Shown one piece after another: positions 36,117-44,347 of a stretch of DNA of 64,000 bases; position 1 is the stretch's first letter, and every line of letters begins with the position of its first letter. Position numbers and translations under genes: made by a program. Source of the DNA: Eshraghiella sp051880035 (GTDB lineage: Bacteria > Bacillota > Clostridia > Lachnospirales > Lachnospiraceae); assembly GCA_051880035.1 (NCBI GenBank), contig JBJENE010000003.1:112479-176478 (forward strand), given 5' to 3'. The notes under the pieces are model-generated. The model saw nothing but the letters and a program-made list of their open reading frames with translations. It was not told the origin of the DNA and searched no databases.

Positions 36117-36284
36117 TCAGATTTGTTTTACATTTTTGGTTATTGTGTTAAAGATTGTTTTAACGATGGATGTAAGCTGTGTTTTGAAAATAAGAACTAA
36201 AGAGATAAGAACCACGATAATAAGAATAATTTCGACCACTCCCATTCCATCTTCATCTTTAAAAAAATCTGTCAATCCTCTCAT
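36117..36284 (-). CDS. Flp-type major pilin (Flp1 family), 55 residues
   Basis: Found by direct translation. The protein begins MRGLTDFFKDEDGMGVVEII and continues with a hydrophobic helix and a Lys/Thr-rich tail ending KNVKQI. Expected class IVb features: short leader, cleavage near DGMG just before VVEI, Glu at +5 of a hydrophobic stretch. AGGAGG lies 8 bases before the ATG. It lies between TadC and DUF5702, the place of the pilin in related operons. This is the only pilin-sized gene in the cluster, so it is the likely main subunit. Confidence 0.82.
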   Translation of the reverse strand: MRGLTDFFKDEDGMGVVEIILIIVVLISLVLIFKTQLTSIVKTIFNTITKNVKQI

Positions 36285-36296
36285 TTTCCTCACCTC

Positions 36297-37505
36297 CTAA
36301 AATGACATGAATGCGGGGACAATTATAATAACCAGCACTACAAATAACATCATAATCATCGGAAACAGGAGTTTGGTTCCTGCCTCCTCTCCTGTTTTAA
36401 GTGCAAGTGCTTTTCGTTCCATAAATGCCTCCGTCGCTTCACTCTTTAAAATCTCATTAAATCCCTCACCCCCTTTCCTGATATTTTGTGCCATAAGATT
36501 TCCCAGCTTTATATAACAGTGAATCTTACATTTTCTTCCGAAATCAGTATATACTTCCTGTTCGGAGACTCCGGAATTAAGTCTGTTTACAGCCTCTCTT
36601 ATTTCTTCATACGCATAACGCACGGAATTTTTTGCTGTTTTCCGGACATTACGGTAATCAGACGCAATTTTAGAAAATGCTGCCGCTGTGCTCATTCCTG
36701 CTCCCATAAGAAGCGAAAGCTTTGCGACAATTTCCGAATAATCAAGACGCATCTGCAGTTCTTTTTTCTTCTCCTCTTTTTTCCGTAGAGCATACTTTTT
36801 GTAATACCAGATAAAAGCTGCCGCCGCTCCGATTAAAATTATGATGCCTATCCGGCTGCCCTTTTTCTCAACAAATTTTACTTCTACTCCGCCTACGGTT
36901 TCGGGAAGAGAAATGTAATCAGACTGAGGATCTTTGGCATCTGCTTCCTTCACTGCCTCTTCAACCATAATCGCAAACTTCTCTTCCTCCGTATATTCCG
37001 GCGGAAAAACGATTACCGGAATATCATATGTCTGGGAATATTCTTCATATGTCAGGGTTACATGTATTATGCACTCCGTTCCCGTTTCGGCACATTCTTT
37101 GTTGCTTAACTCACCGAAACAGTTAATTAAGGAATAATCTTCCGGTGTATATTCTGCCTTCATTCCGAACTCTCCGATTTCCTCAACAAAAACCAGATTG
37201 GTTCTTACGTTTTCAAGAGATTCATTATTACCTTTCATTTGTCCGTATATCACTTCAAATGCACTGTCAAAATAAATCTGCAGATCTTCATCCGGAATTC
37301 TTTTACCGCTTACAGGTATCTCAACCTGACAGGAGCCGTCAAAAGCTTCAACTGTCAGCGAATAAGAAGTTTCATCTCCGTAATCCGGTCTTTTCAGTTT
37401 ATTTATTACTGCCGAATTTTCACCCGTGCCGCAATAAATTATTGCCGCAATGACTGCTGCCGCCCCCGCCGCATACAGAATAATCCTGCTTTTACCTGCC
37501 TTCAT
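36297..37505 (-). CDS. TadC-like membrane protein with extra N-terminal ectodomain
   Basis: 402 residues. An N-terminal membrane helix (about 8-25), an extracytoplasmic domain of about 180 residues (30-212), a second helix (about 216-237) and a C-terminal type II secretion F-like domain typical of TadC (SLLMGAGMSTAAAFSKI, then GTKLLFPMIMMLFVVLVIII). Ordinary TadC proteins lack so large a leading ectodomain. Works with TadB as the inner-membrane platform. Start ATG 37505 follows GGAGGAG. Confidence 0.82.
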   Translation of the reverse strand: MKAGKSRIILYAAGAAAVIAAIIYCGTGENSAVINKLKRPDYGDETSYSLTVEAFDGSCQVEIPVSGKRIPDEDLQIYFDSAFEVIYGQMKGNNESLENVRTNLVFVEEIGEFGMKAEYTPEDYSLINCFGELSNKECAETGTECIIHVTLTYEEYSQTYDIPVIVFPPEYTEEEKFAIMVEEAVKEADAKDPQSDYISLPETVGGVEVKFVEKKGSRIGIIILIGAAAAFIWYYKKYALRKKEEKKKELQMRLDYSEIVAKLSLLMGAGMSTAAAFSKIASDYRNVRKTAKNSVRYAYEEIREAVNRLNSGVSEQEVYTDFGRKCKIHCYIKLGNLMAQNIRKGGEGFNEILKSEATEAFMERKALALKTGEEAGTKLLFPMIMMLFVVLVIIIVPAFMSF

Positions 37506-37523
37506 CAGATTTCTCCTCCCCTG

Positions 37524-38309
37524 TCAGACTTTAATATCAACAATTTTATCCGCAATAACTTTAGCTGCAAAATATATAATCAGGCAGAATGTCATTATAA
37601 TAATTCCGTAAATATTTCCGTAAAGTTTCTCAATCATCCCTGCGGAAGTTATCCTCATATACAGAATAATTCCCACCGGAACAAGGTTCATAATATTCTG
37701 TTCCAGCCTTTTTGCACTGACAGCAGTATTTATTTCTCTTTTTACTTCGATTTTCTCGCTGATTGTATCAGATGTATTTTTGATTATCTGAATAAGATTT
37801 CCTCCGTTTCTCTTGGCATAATACAGCACCTGTGCAAAACCGGTTATCTCCTCAACACGGCATTCCTTTGCGAAATTTGAGAAGGCCTCTTCGATTGAAA
37901 CATTTAGGTTTAACTGGTTGATTATTACCAGAAATCCTTTATATATCTCTGTCTTTCTGCCATACATAAGCTCAAGTTCACCAACCGCTTCCCTGAAAGC
38001 ATTTTCAATCGAGTACCCTGCTATAAGTGCGGACACTACAGCCTGCATGCCATCTTTAAACTCTACGGCCAGTTTTTCCCTGCGTTTGTTTTCAAATTCC
38101 TTTATCCTTTTCCTGACATAGAAAAACAGGTACGGAAAGAAAACCAGTCCGGCCAAAACATTATTATAAAAAAGAAATCCTATTGCCAGTAATATTCCTA
38201 CTCCTTCAATCACCGAGCGCAGTATCCAGCCCCGCCGCCCTGAGTTTTTCTTTGTTCCTGAAAATATTTCCCGTAGTTTTAAGGCTTCCGATAATTTTGC
38301 CCTCTGCAT
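37524..38309 (-). CDS. TadB-like pilus platform protein
   Basis: 261 residues: two N-terminal helices (about 33-60), a T2SSF domain (MQAVVSALIAGYSIENAFREAV, then VLYYAKRNGGNLIQIIKNTSD) and C-terminal helices. With TadC it forms the membrane platform driven by TadA. Its first 35 residues are encoded in the same DNA as the last 34 residues of tadA, in another frame (104-base overlap). ATG 38309 has GAGGACGG upstream; the next in-frame ATG lies far inside the conserved part. Confidence 0.85.
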   Translation of the reverse strand: MQRAKLSEALKLREIFSGTKKNSGRRGWILRSVIEGVGILLAIGFLFYNNVLAGLVFFPYLFFYVRKRIKEFENKRREKLAVEFKDGMQAVVSALIAGYSIENAFREAVGELELMYGRKTEIYKGFLVIINQLNLNVSIEEAFSNFAKECRVEEITGFAQVLYYAKRNGGNLIQIIKNTSDTISEKIEVKREINTAVSAKRLEQNIMNLVPVGIILYMRITSAGMIEKLYGNIYGIIIMTFCLIIYFAAKVIADKIVDIKV

Positions 38310-39435
38310 CAGTTCCGTCCTCCTTGAATTCGTAAAGATGATTCAGTTGAATTACGCCATCCTTTATTCCCAGTATTTCACTGATACTTAATACTCTTCT
38401 TGTCCGGTCTCTCAGCCTGCCCAGATGAACGATAACATCCAGAGCAGAAGCGATCTGGCTTCTTATTGCCATAACCGGCATGTCCATTCCCATAAGAACC
38501 ATGGTCTCCAATCTGAGAAGCATCTCTTCCGGTCCGTTTGAATGTCCTGTGGACAGAGATCCTGAATGTCCTGTATTCATTGCCTGAAGCATATCAACTG
38601 CCTCACCGCCCCTTACTTCACCCACAATAATTCTGTCCGGGCGCATCCTTAAGGCAGAGCGGATTAAATCTCTTATTGTAACTTCATTTTTGCCCTCAAT
38701 ATTTGCATTTCTTGCCTCAAGTCTCACGAGATTATCAATATTCATTAACTTTAACTCTGCGGAATCTTCAATTGTAATTACTCTTTCATCTCCGGGAATA
38801 TAATTAGACAGAGCATTTAAGAATGTGGTTTTACCTGAACCGGTACCTCCACTGATAAAAAGATTGTATTTTGAGATAACAAGATTTTTAAGAAAACCGG
38901 CTGCTTCTTCGGAAATCGAACCCATTTCAATCATTTTGTCCATTGAAAAAGGAGTTCTGTAAAATTTCCGGATTGTGATAATCGGTCCTTCTATTGCAAC
39001 AGGATTCATTACAATATTAACTCTTGAACCGTCTGCCAGTCTTGTATCACTTATTGGCACCGATTCATTTACTATCTTATTAGATACTGCCGCAATGCGC
39101 TGGACTATGTCATTTAACCTTTCCGGATTATCGAAACATTTGTCCCAGCGTTTAATTATCCCTTCCTTTTCAACAAAAATATTCTTCCATCCGTTTACCA
39201 TTATTTCCGTTACGGAATCGTCATCGATGAGCTCCTGGAGTATATCCATACGCTTCATATCATTGAATAGTTTCTGCCTGTAAGTTACTTTTGTATCTGC
39301 ACTGAGCGCATGGCTTCTGCCGTAAATTTTTATCACATCATCAATTATTTCAAAAATCTCGTTTTCTTCTGTCTCTTTGGAAGGATCTATCCTTTCCATA
39401 ACCTGCTGTTTTATTATGTTAAATTCAGCATTCAT
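38206..39435 (-). CDS. TadA/CpaF pilus assembly ATPase
   Basis: 409 residues. Secretion ATPase powering Flp pilin assembly. Walker A ISGGTGSGKTT (Lys202), Asp box ITIEDSAEL (220-228), Walker B RIIVGEVRG (268-276), His box with STGHSNG near 295. N-terminal all-helical domain 1-75. Frame reaches 39453, but ATG 39435 has GGGAGGG six bases before it. It overlaps tadZ by 11 bases and tadB by 104 bases. Confidence 0.92.
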   Translation of the reverse strand: MNAEFNIIKQQVMERIDPSKETEENEIFEIIDDVIKIYGRSHALSADTKVTYRQKLFNDMKRMDILQELIDDDSVTEIMVNGWKNIFVEKEGIIKRWDKCFDNPERLNDIVQRIAAVSNKIVNESVPISDTRLADGSRVNIVMNPVAIEGPIITIRKFYRTPFSMDKMIEMGSISEEAAGFLKNLVISKYNLFISGGTGSGKTTFLNALSNYIPGDERVITIEDSAELKLMNIDNLVRLEARNANIEGKNEVTIRDLIRSALRMRPDRIIVGEVRGGEAVDMLQAMNTGHSGSLSTGHSNGPEEMLLRLETMVLMGMDMPVMAIRSQIASALDVIVHLGRLRDRTRRVLSISEILGIKDGVIQLNHLYEFKEDGTDAEGKIIGSLKTTGNIFRNKEKLRAAGLDTALGD

Positions 39436-40402
39436 CCAATACCCTCCCTGCAATACTTCTCCACTCGATATCCGATATTAGATTTAGGGATATCTCGTAC
39501 CCCGCAAAAGCATCATTGTAAGGTATGGTTATTTTGGAAATATTGTTTTTAATTTCACTCCTGCCACTCATTTCCAGATATTTTTCAAATTCCATTACTT
39601 TACTTCTTCCGGCATAGTCAAAAGGTTCCGGCATAATTATCCTGTCACTTATTTCCAACAACTTCCAAGGTCTGTTAAACACCGTTCCCACATCAATAAT
39701 AATATAACGGTAATTACCTCCCTTAAGAAGCATACATATGAAATCAACAAACTCCTCATCCGTAAGATCCGATATATCATCTGCACAAATCGCAGGTGCC
39801 AGATAATCGAACCCGCTTAAACTGTCCGTACAGGATATAACTTTTCCGTACGAATTTTCTTTTCCGATTTTGTAAAAATACAATGCCTCAGATAATCCAC
39901 CGCGCTTGTCTGACAGAATTTTTTCAAGTCCGGCAAACTGCTCAAGATTGATGTACAAAGTACTTCCCCTTTTCGCCGCTTCTGCCGCCAACACCAAAGA
40001 GCATGTGGTTTTAAAGCATTTGGATTCCGGAGAATATACAGAAAATATTGCAGCTTCATCTCCCGCAGTAAGCTTCTTTGAAAAACAGGAAAAATGGGCT
40101 ACCACATCCTTAAGCAGATGCTCCGCCGACTGATATCTGTACACCTTATTCTCTTCTTCACAATTATCCTCCGACAGCTCAATACGCATTCCCGCAGAAA
40201 CCGATTTAATTGCATCCCAATCCGTATCTTCACCTGCCAGCAAAAGCTCAATCTCATAACTGTCTGCACAGGAAACCAATGCTTCTTCGGAAGTAAATGC
40301 CATTGCCCTGTACGGAATAACATGTCTGCTGTTAATATATTCGGTCAGTCTGAGTACATACTTCTCATCCTCATCCAAAATACAGCATACTTTCTCTTTC
40401 AC
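39425..40402 (-). CDS. TadZ/CpaE-like ParA-family localisation protein
   Basis: 325 residues. A receiver-like N-terminal domain (1-105) and a ParA-like domain: VYSPESKCFKTTCSLVLA in place of the KGGVGKTT Walker A, TLYINLEQ for the switch strand and YRYIIIDVGT for Walker B. The P-loop is degenerate, as in many TadZ proteins, so ATP hydrolysis is doubtful. TadZ recruits the Tad machine to a cell position. Starts at GTG 40402 with GGAGG six bases upstream, overlapping the tadV stop. Confidence 0.82.
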   Translation of the reverse strand: MKEKVCCILDEDEKYVLRLTEYINSRHVIPYRAMAFTSEEALVSCADSYEIELLLAGEDTDWDAIKSVSAGMRIELSEDNCEEENKVYRYQSAEHLLKDVVAHFSCFSKKLTAGDEAAIFSVYSPESKCFKTTCSLVLAAEAAKRGSTLYINLEQFAGLEKILSDKRGGLSEALYFYKIGKENSYGKVISCTDSLSGFDYLAPAICADDISDLTDEEFVDFICMLLKGGNYRYIIIDVGTVFNRPWKLLEISDRIIMPEPFDYAGRSKVMEFEKYLEMSGRSEIKNNISKITIPYNDAFAGYEISLNLISDIEWRSIAGRVLDEC

Positions 40403-40866
40403 ATAATTCCTCCTTTCGTAATCAGTATTACCATGTAACTGAGTAGAATGGGAATCATGAACCGTATTGTTGTTTTCCCGGGTCTTATTTTCTTACCTTC
40501 TCCAACTCTCAATGCCAACTCTGTGATCAATTTTATAATTCCTATCAGCCCTGCTATGAAAATTGTAAGAATAATATATTTAATTCCCTGGTACAGACCA
40601 AGAAACCCACTTATAAGACACATCATTTTAATATCACCCGCACCAAGACCTCTGAATAAATATATAACCATTAATCCGCTCCACGGTATTACTACACCGG
40701 CTGCCGCCCCCGCAATTCCCGGTAACCCGTTGTGCCAAAACACAATCGGAAGCATTCCGGCATATCCCAAAAGGACAAGTAAATTGGGGATTCTTCGATA
40801 ATACATATCATATACAAAGGCTGTTCCCACGATGATATTTAAAAATATCGTTGCAATTATTTCCAC
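40399..40866 (-). CDS. Prepilin peptidase (TadV/CpaA type)
   Basis: 155 residues, about six helices. The two catalytic aspartates are in VYDMYYRRIPN (Asp near 20) and LGAGDIKMM (Asp near 78). Processes Flp pilins and TadE-type proteins at the Gly/Glu junction. First gene of the Tad operon; starts at GTG 40866, with an AGAGAGG nearby that leaves the exact start a little uncertain. It lies 233 bases after the agr genes, behind their terminator. No promoter was confidently seen in that gap. Confidence 0.9.
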   Translation of the reverse strand: MEIIATIFLNIIVGTAFVYDMYYRRIPNLLVLLGYAGMLPIVFWHNGLPGIAGAAAGVVIPWSGLMVIYLFRGLGAGDIKMMCLISGFLGLYQGIKYIILTIFIAGLIGIIKLITELALRVGEGKKIRPGKTTIRFMIPILLSYMVILITKGGIM

Positions 40867-40969
40867 CTCTCTTTCGTTCTACAGGCCATACCTCATACTG
40901 CAAAGCCGGTAAACTGACATATTAAATTGTTCGCAGTGAAAAATCTGATTATTTCCGGAAAACAGATAA

Positions 40970-41007
40970 AAAATTGAGATACACAATGAACTTTGTGTAC
41001 CTCAAAG
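40970..41007 (-). terminator. Terminator downstream of agrC
   Basis: TTGAGGTACACAA and TTGTGTATCTCAA (minus strand) pair across a 6-base loop, followed by six T. Separates the agr genes from the Tad operon. Confidence 0.85.
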
Positions 41008-41098
41008 GATAGACGATTATTTTGTTTTCGTCAATAGAATTTCCGATTAATTTTTGAAAGAGTTTTTTATTACAGTTTTTGAAAATATTTTATAAATT

Positions 41099-42391
41099 TC
41101 AGCCGGCTTTTTCTATTCCGGTATTGTTATTTTTCGGAAAAAGGATTTCAGCCTTAAACACATTATCATGTATATCTGTTACAAACACACCGTTGTATTT
41201 CATAACATTTTCCCGGATTATGGACAATCCCAACCCCATATGCGGAGCTTTGGATGAATTGGCAGAAGCTTTTTTATACTTGTCAGCCTGAAAATTATTT
41301 TCAAAACAAATTACACAGAATCCGTTTACCTCTCCGATTATTATATTAATAAATTTATTGTCGGTAACACTTTTGTTGGCTTCTATTGCATTTTCCCAAA
41401 GGTTTGAGAAAATTGCGGTCATATCAATATCACTCATATAGTCGAATGTGATATCCTGTATATCCGTATCCACCTTGATTCCGGAATCTTCGGCAATCTT
41501 AATGTTGTAACTCATAATTGCGCTGAGTATAGGATTACTGCACTTAAAATAGCTGAATATTCCATCCATTTTATCTGTAATATTTTTTCCGTACTCTTCT
41601 GCACTCTGAACATTTACTGTTTCCATGACACTGATGTGCTTTTTGATGTCATGAATTACCTTTCTGGATTCTTCATACTGCCTGCTTAACTCCATATAGT
41701 GTTCATATTGAATCTGATTCTGTTTCTTGATATTCTCAAGCTCATATTTGGATTTATAAATATCAGAAACACTGTTAATAACATAAATAAGCAGAACATC
41801 CACGGCAAAGAATCCCAGAATTGTTGCAATAATTAATATACCGTCCTTGTCATTTTCGGTTTTTAGAACCAAGTTGTGAACCACAAAAATCGCAAGTACA
41901 CAGAATGCAAGCTGGACTATGCACTCAGTAAATTTAATTGCAAGCGGATGTATTTTGGTAAATACAACACCAAGTATCCGGCCTATCAGGCATACTTCTG
42001 CCATATAAATGACATAACATATTGACATATAATTTTCATTTGACAACATTTCCTGAAGTCTTGCTCCGTTAATCATCATAAGAACAAAGACTGTAACAAT
42101 ATCGCAGAAAAACGTGAACAGCAAAAACACGGCATTATAAATACATGCCGTCAATGTCTTATATTTATACAAAAGGAAATATACGGCGTATGTGGTCAGT
42201 ACCATCCATGCCATATTCAGAACAGGGATATTTAACTGCTGAATTAAATAACTTGTGGATACCTTCAGAATAAACGCAAATATGTATATGAATTTCCGGG
42301 AATATTTATGTTCGTATACCTTTCCCATCCATAGAAAAGTAACCAAATCGACCACTACTCCGGTCAGAATTTCAAGAATGCTTTCAATCAT
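41099..42391 (-). CDS. AgrC-like sensor histidine kinase
   Basis: 430 residues: six membrane helices (about 5-210), then a GHKL-type kinase. The phosphoacceptor His247 lies in KVIHDIKKHISVM; the ATP-binding domain shows IFSNLWENAIEANKS (N-box) and HMGLGLSIIRENV (G-box). This is the architecture of AgrC receptors for thiolactone peptides. It is the last gene of agrD-B-A-C, 2 bases after agrA. ATG 42391 follows GAGGAG. Ligand presumed to be the local AgrD product. Confidence 0.9.
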   Translation of the reverse strand: MIESILEILTGVVVDLVTFLWMGKVYEHKYSRKFIYIFAFILKVSTSYLIQQLNIPVLNMAWMVLTTYAVYFLLYKYKTLTACIYNAVFLLFTFFCDIVTVFVLMMINGARLQEMLSNENYMSICYVIYMAEVCLIGRILGVVFTKIHPLAIKFTECIVQLAFCVLAIFVVHNLVLKTENDKDGILIIATILGFFAVDVLLIYVINSVSDIYKSKYELENIKKQNQIQYEHYMELSRQYEESRKVIHDIKKHISVMETVNVQSAEEYGKNITDKMDGIFSYFKCSNPILSAIMSYNIKIAEDSGIKVDTDIQDITFDYMSDIDMTAIFSNLWENAIEANKSVTDNKFINIIIGEVNGFCVICFENNFQADKYKKASANSSKAPHMGLGLSIIRENVMKYNGVFVTDIHDNVFKAEILFPKNNNTGIEKAG

Positions 42392-42393
42392 TA

Positions 42394-43116
42394 TTATACT
42401 CCTCTTAAGATTCCGGCAAGATTAGTTGACAAATGTTTAACAAACTCTGTCTTCTTTTTCTGTGCCAATGGGCAAAATTTATCATTAATCATAATTATGT
42501 CAAATTTATTGTCAATACGCTGTACACATCTTAAATTAACAATACAGCTTCTGTGTGTCATAAAAAAAATATCTTTATCAAGCTTGTCATATATTTCAGT
42601 TATGGTTTCTTTAACATCATATTCCCTTAATCTTGTACAAAGGGTAACTGTCCTTCTGTCCTTCACAAGGAAATACACAATATCGCTTTGATTGATAAGC
42701 TGTTCGACTCCGTTGGCCGTAACAAGTATCTTTTTATCCCCGGAGCTGTTAATCAACTTAAGAAAATCATCAAGAATCTCTTTTACCTTTTCCTCCGATA
42801 TGGGTTTATCCAGATACTGGAATGCATGTACTTTATATGCGGCTCTTAAGTACTGGACATAATTTGTAACAAACACAATGGGAACATTCATATCATATTT
42901 TCTGATATTCTCAGCAGTAACTATTCCGTTATCGCCTTCCATTTCAATGTCAAGAAAAATGATATCAAAATGCTGTCCGCTTTTCCACAACTCAGTACCG
43001 CTCAAATATTTGCTTACCTTATATTCAAAGCCTTTCTTGTCAAAATATTTCACAATAAAGCTTTCTATAATATCCATACAATGTTTTTCATCATCACACA
43101 ATGCAACATGAAACAT
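42394..43116 (-). CDS. AgrA-like LytTR response regulator
   Basis: 240 residues. Receiver domain 1-120 with phospho-acceptor Asp56 in FDIIFLDIEME, and acidic pair CDDE at 7-10; LytTR DNA-binding domain from about 135 (IVYFLVKDRRTVTLCTRLREY and MTHRSCIVNLRCVQRI). The frame runs to 43134, but GGAGGG lies between there and ATG 43116, which I take as start. A LytTR-like pair of direct repeats, 21 bases apart, precedes the agrD promoter. Confidence 0.9.
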   Translation of the reverse strand: MFHVALCDDEKHCMDIIESFIVKYFDKKGFEYKVSKYLSGTELWKSGQHFDIIFLDIEMEGDNGIVTAENIRKYDMNVPIVFVTNYVQYLRAAYKVHAFQYLDKPISEEKVKEILDDFLKLINSSGDKKILVTANGVEQLINQSDIVYFLVKDRRTVTLCTRLREYDVKETITEIYDKLDKDIFFMTHRSCIVNLRCVQRIDNKFDIIMINDKFCPLAQKKKTEFVKHLSTNLAGILRGV

Positions 43117-43182
43117 TTTTAAGCCCTCCGACATATATCTGCAAATACTCTACCATATATGACATTTTTTAACAAGTACACA

Positions 43183-43770
43183 TCATATATGCTGTATATG
43201 CCGGTTTTTAAGCATTCCCAGAAAAACAAGCATTCCTTCAATATTAACGGATACTGTAATGCCGCACAACAATATATCACACCCTGTTATTGCAGATACC
43301 ACTGCAGCCACCAGATATACTGCCAGAATAATTTTTACCTTCAGGCGTATTTTTCTTTGTTGTTTTAATGACAGTCTTTTATTGGGATTATCCACCGGAG
43401 CCGCCCAAAAAATAACCACACCGAATACTGCCGCCGTAATGCCAAAAACATCCCGCAAAATCGGATTGCTCTGCATATAAAAAATAAGTACGACCGATAC
43501 CGTAAGTATGCACGATGAAATAACCGCACATTTTAATCTTGTATCAAGATGATATCCTCCGGCAAACACCCTTATGGGAACAAATAATGCCATAAACAGT
43601 ATGCATTCCGGAAAATGACCGCTTACCGCTCCTATAATAAGTGCCCCTATGTAAAATGCGCTTTTTAACAGCATTAATTCCAATCCATACCGTATTATTT
43701 CGTATTCATCTTCATCGGGAGAAGTATTTTTGCATATAAAAACCATTATTCTATCAAGTAATTTATCCAT
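43183..43770 (-). CDS. AgrB peptide-processing membrane protease
   Basis: 195 residues. Polytopic cysteine protease that cleaves AgrD and forms the thiolactone. Catalytic His74 and Cys81 are visible in FAGGYHLDTRLKCAV with the standard 7-residue spacing. Lies 187 bases after agrD, separated by a terminator-like hairpin. Start ATG 43770 with AGGAAAAGAGA. Follows the normal family length. Confidence 0.9.
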   Translation of the reverse strand: MDKLLDRIMVFICKNTSPDEDEYEIIRYGLELMLLKSAFYIGALIIGAVSGHFPECILFMALFVPIRVFAGGYHLDTRLKCAVISSCILTVSVVLIFYMQSNPILRDVFGITAAVFGVVIFWAAPVDNPNKRLSLKQQRKIRLKVKIILAVYLVAAVVSAITGCDILLCGITVSVNIEGMLVFLGMLKNRHIQHI

Positions 43771-43784
43771 TCTCTTTTCCTATA

Positions 43785-43826
43785 GAAAAACAGAACCGCT
43801 GCTACCCAAAGGACGACGATTCTGTT
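43785..43826 (-). terminator. Terminator between agrD and agrB
   Basis: Minus-strand AACAGAATCGT and GCGGTTCTGTT (two G-T pairs) fold around about 16 bases and run into TTTTT. It probably ends most transcripts after agrD, allowing excess propeptide over AgrB. Confidence 0.7.
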
Positions 43827-43866
43827 ATTTCTCTGCATAAGTATACAATATGCCGTTACAAAAGGC

Positions 43867-43957
43867 TTACAATATTACTCTGCCCTCTCTATATTTAAAA
43901 TACTCCTCATAGAAGCCGTCATGCGGCTTTGCCGGCTCGAAGCGTTGCTCAATAAAA
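43867..43957 (-). other. GC-richer element downstream of agrD with a short open frame
   Basis: Directly after the agrD stop the DNA becomes clearly richer in G and C. It includes AAGCCG-CATGA-CGGCTT (43913-43929), a small hairpin, and a frame with no start codon reading FIEQRFEPAKPHDGF then YEEYFKYREGRVIL to a stop at 43867. That protein-like reading suggests a gene remnant or dispersed repeat. I cannot place it in a family. Confidence 0.4.
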
Positions 43958-44104
43958 TTACTTTTCCTGTTTCTTTAATGCTTCCGGCTGCTTGGGCTCA
44001 TAAAGAAAATATGGGCATCCTCTGCTTCCTTCTTTAACAGCCTCTTTCTTAGCACTAACTGATAATGCGGTTGCGATAATTTTTCCAAATTTGTCAGCTT
44101 TCAT
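43958..44104 (-). CDS. AgrD-like cyclic autoinducer propeptide, 48 residues
   Basis: Read by hand. Amphipathic leader (residues 1-22, MKADKFGKIIATALSVSAKK), then GSRGCPYFL with Cys30, then the acidic, proline-rich tail YEPKQPEALKKQEK. Alignment with the Clostridium perfringens AgrD tail (CLWFT then HQPEEPKSL) suggests a five-residue thiolactone ring CPYFL, closed between Cys30 and Leu34, with cleavage before Tyr35. The ring boundary is inference. AGAGGTGG lies 4 bases before ATG 44104. Found next to agrB, agrA and agrC in the classical order. Confidence 0.85.
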   Translation of the reverse strand: MKADKFGKIIATALSVSAKKEAVKEGSRGCPYFLYEPKQPEALKKQEK

Positions 44105-44159
44105 AAAACCACCTCTTTTCTCTCAGTTATATCCTGAACTTACATCACAAAAAAATTAA

Positions 44160-44202
44160 AATCAACACTTTTGGAATGAATGTCCGTTTTTGTGGATTGA
44201 AC
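44160..44202 (-). promoter_or_regulatory. Candidate agrD promoter with LytTR direct repeats
   Basis: GTTCAATCC and ATTCATTCC (minus strand) are 9-base repeats, seven of nine identical, spaced exactly 21 bases apart. Seven bases downstream is TTGATT (44160-44165), a plausible -35; a -10 (TAAGTT) 17 bases further is poor. This suits an activated promoter bound by AgrA. Confidence 0.5.
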
Positions 44203-44347
44203 GCATTTGGGTTCACTATAATTAACAAAACATTAAATAAAAGTACAATTTCCTTAAATTTCAATTTTTAAAGAATATTTTACCATTTTGTTGAATACAA
44301 TTTGTAGAATATGAGAATACTGAATCATTATAGAAAGGACTGACAGC

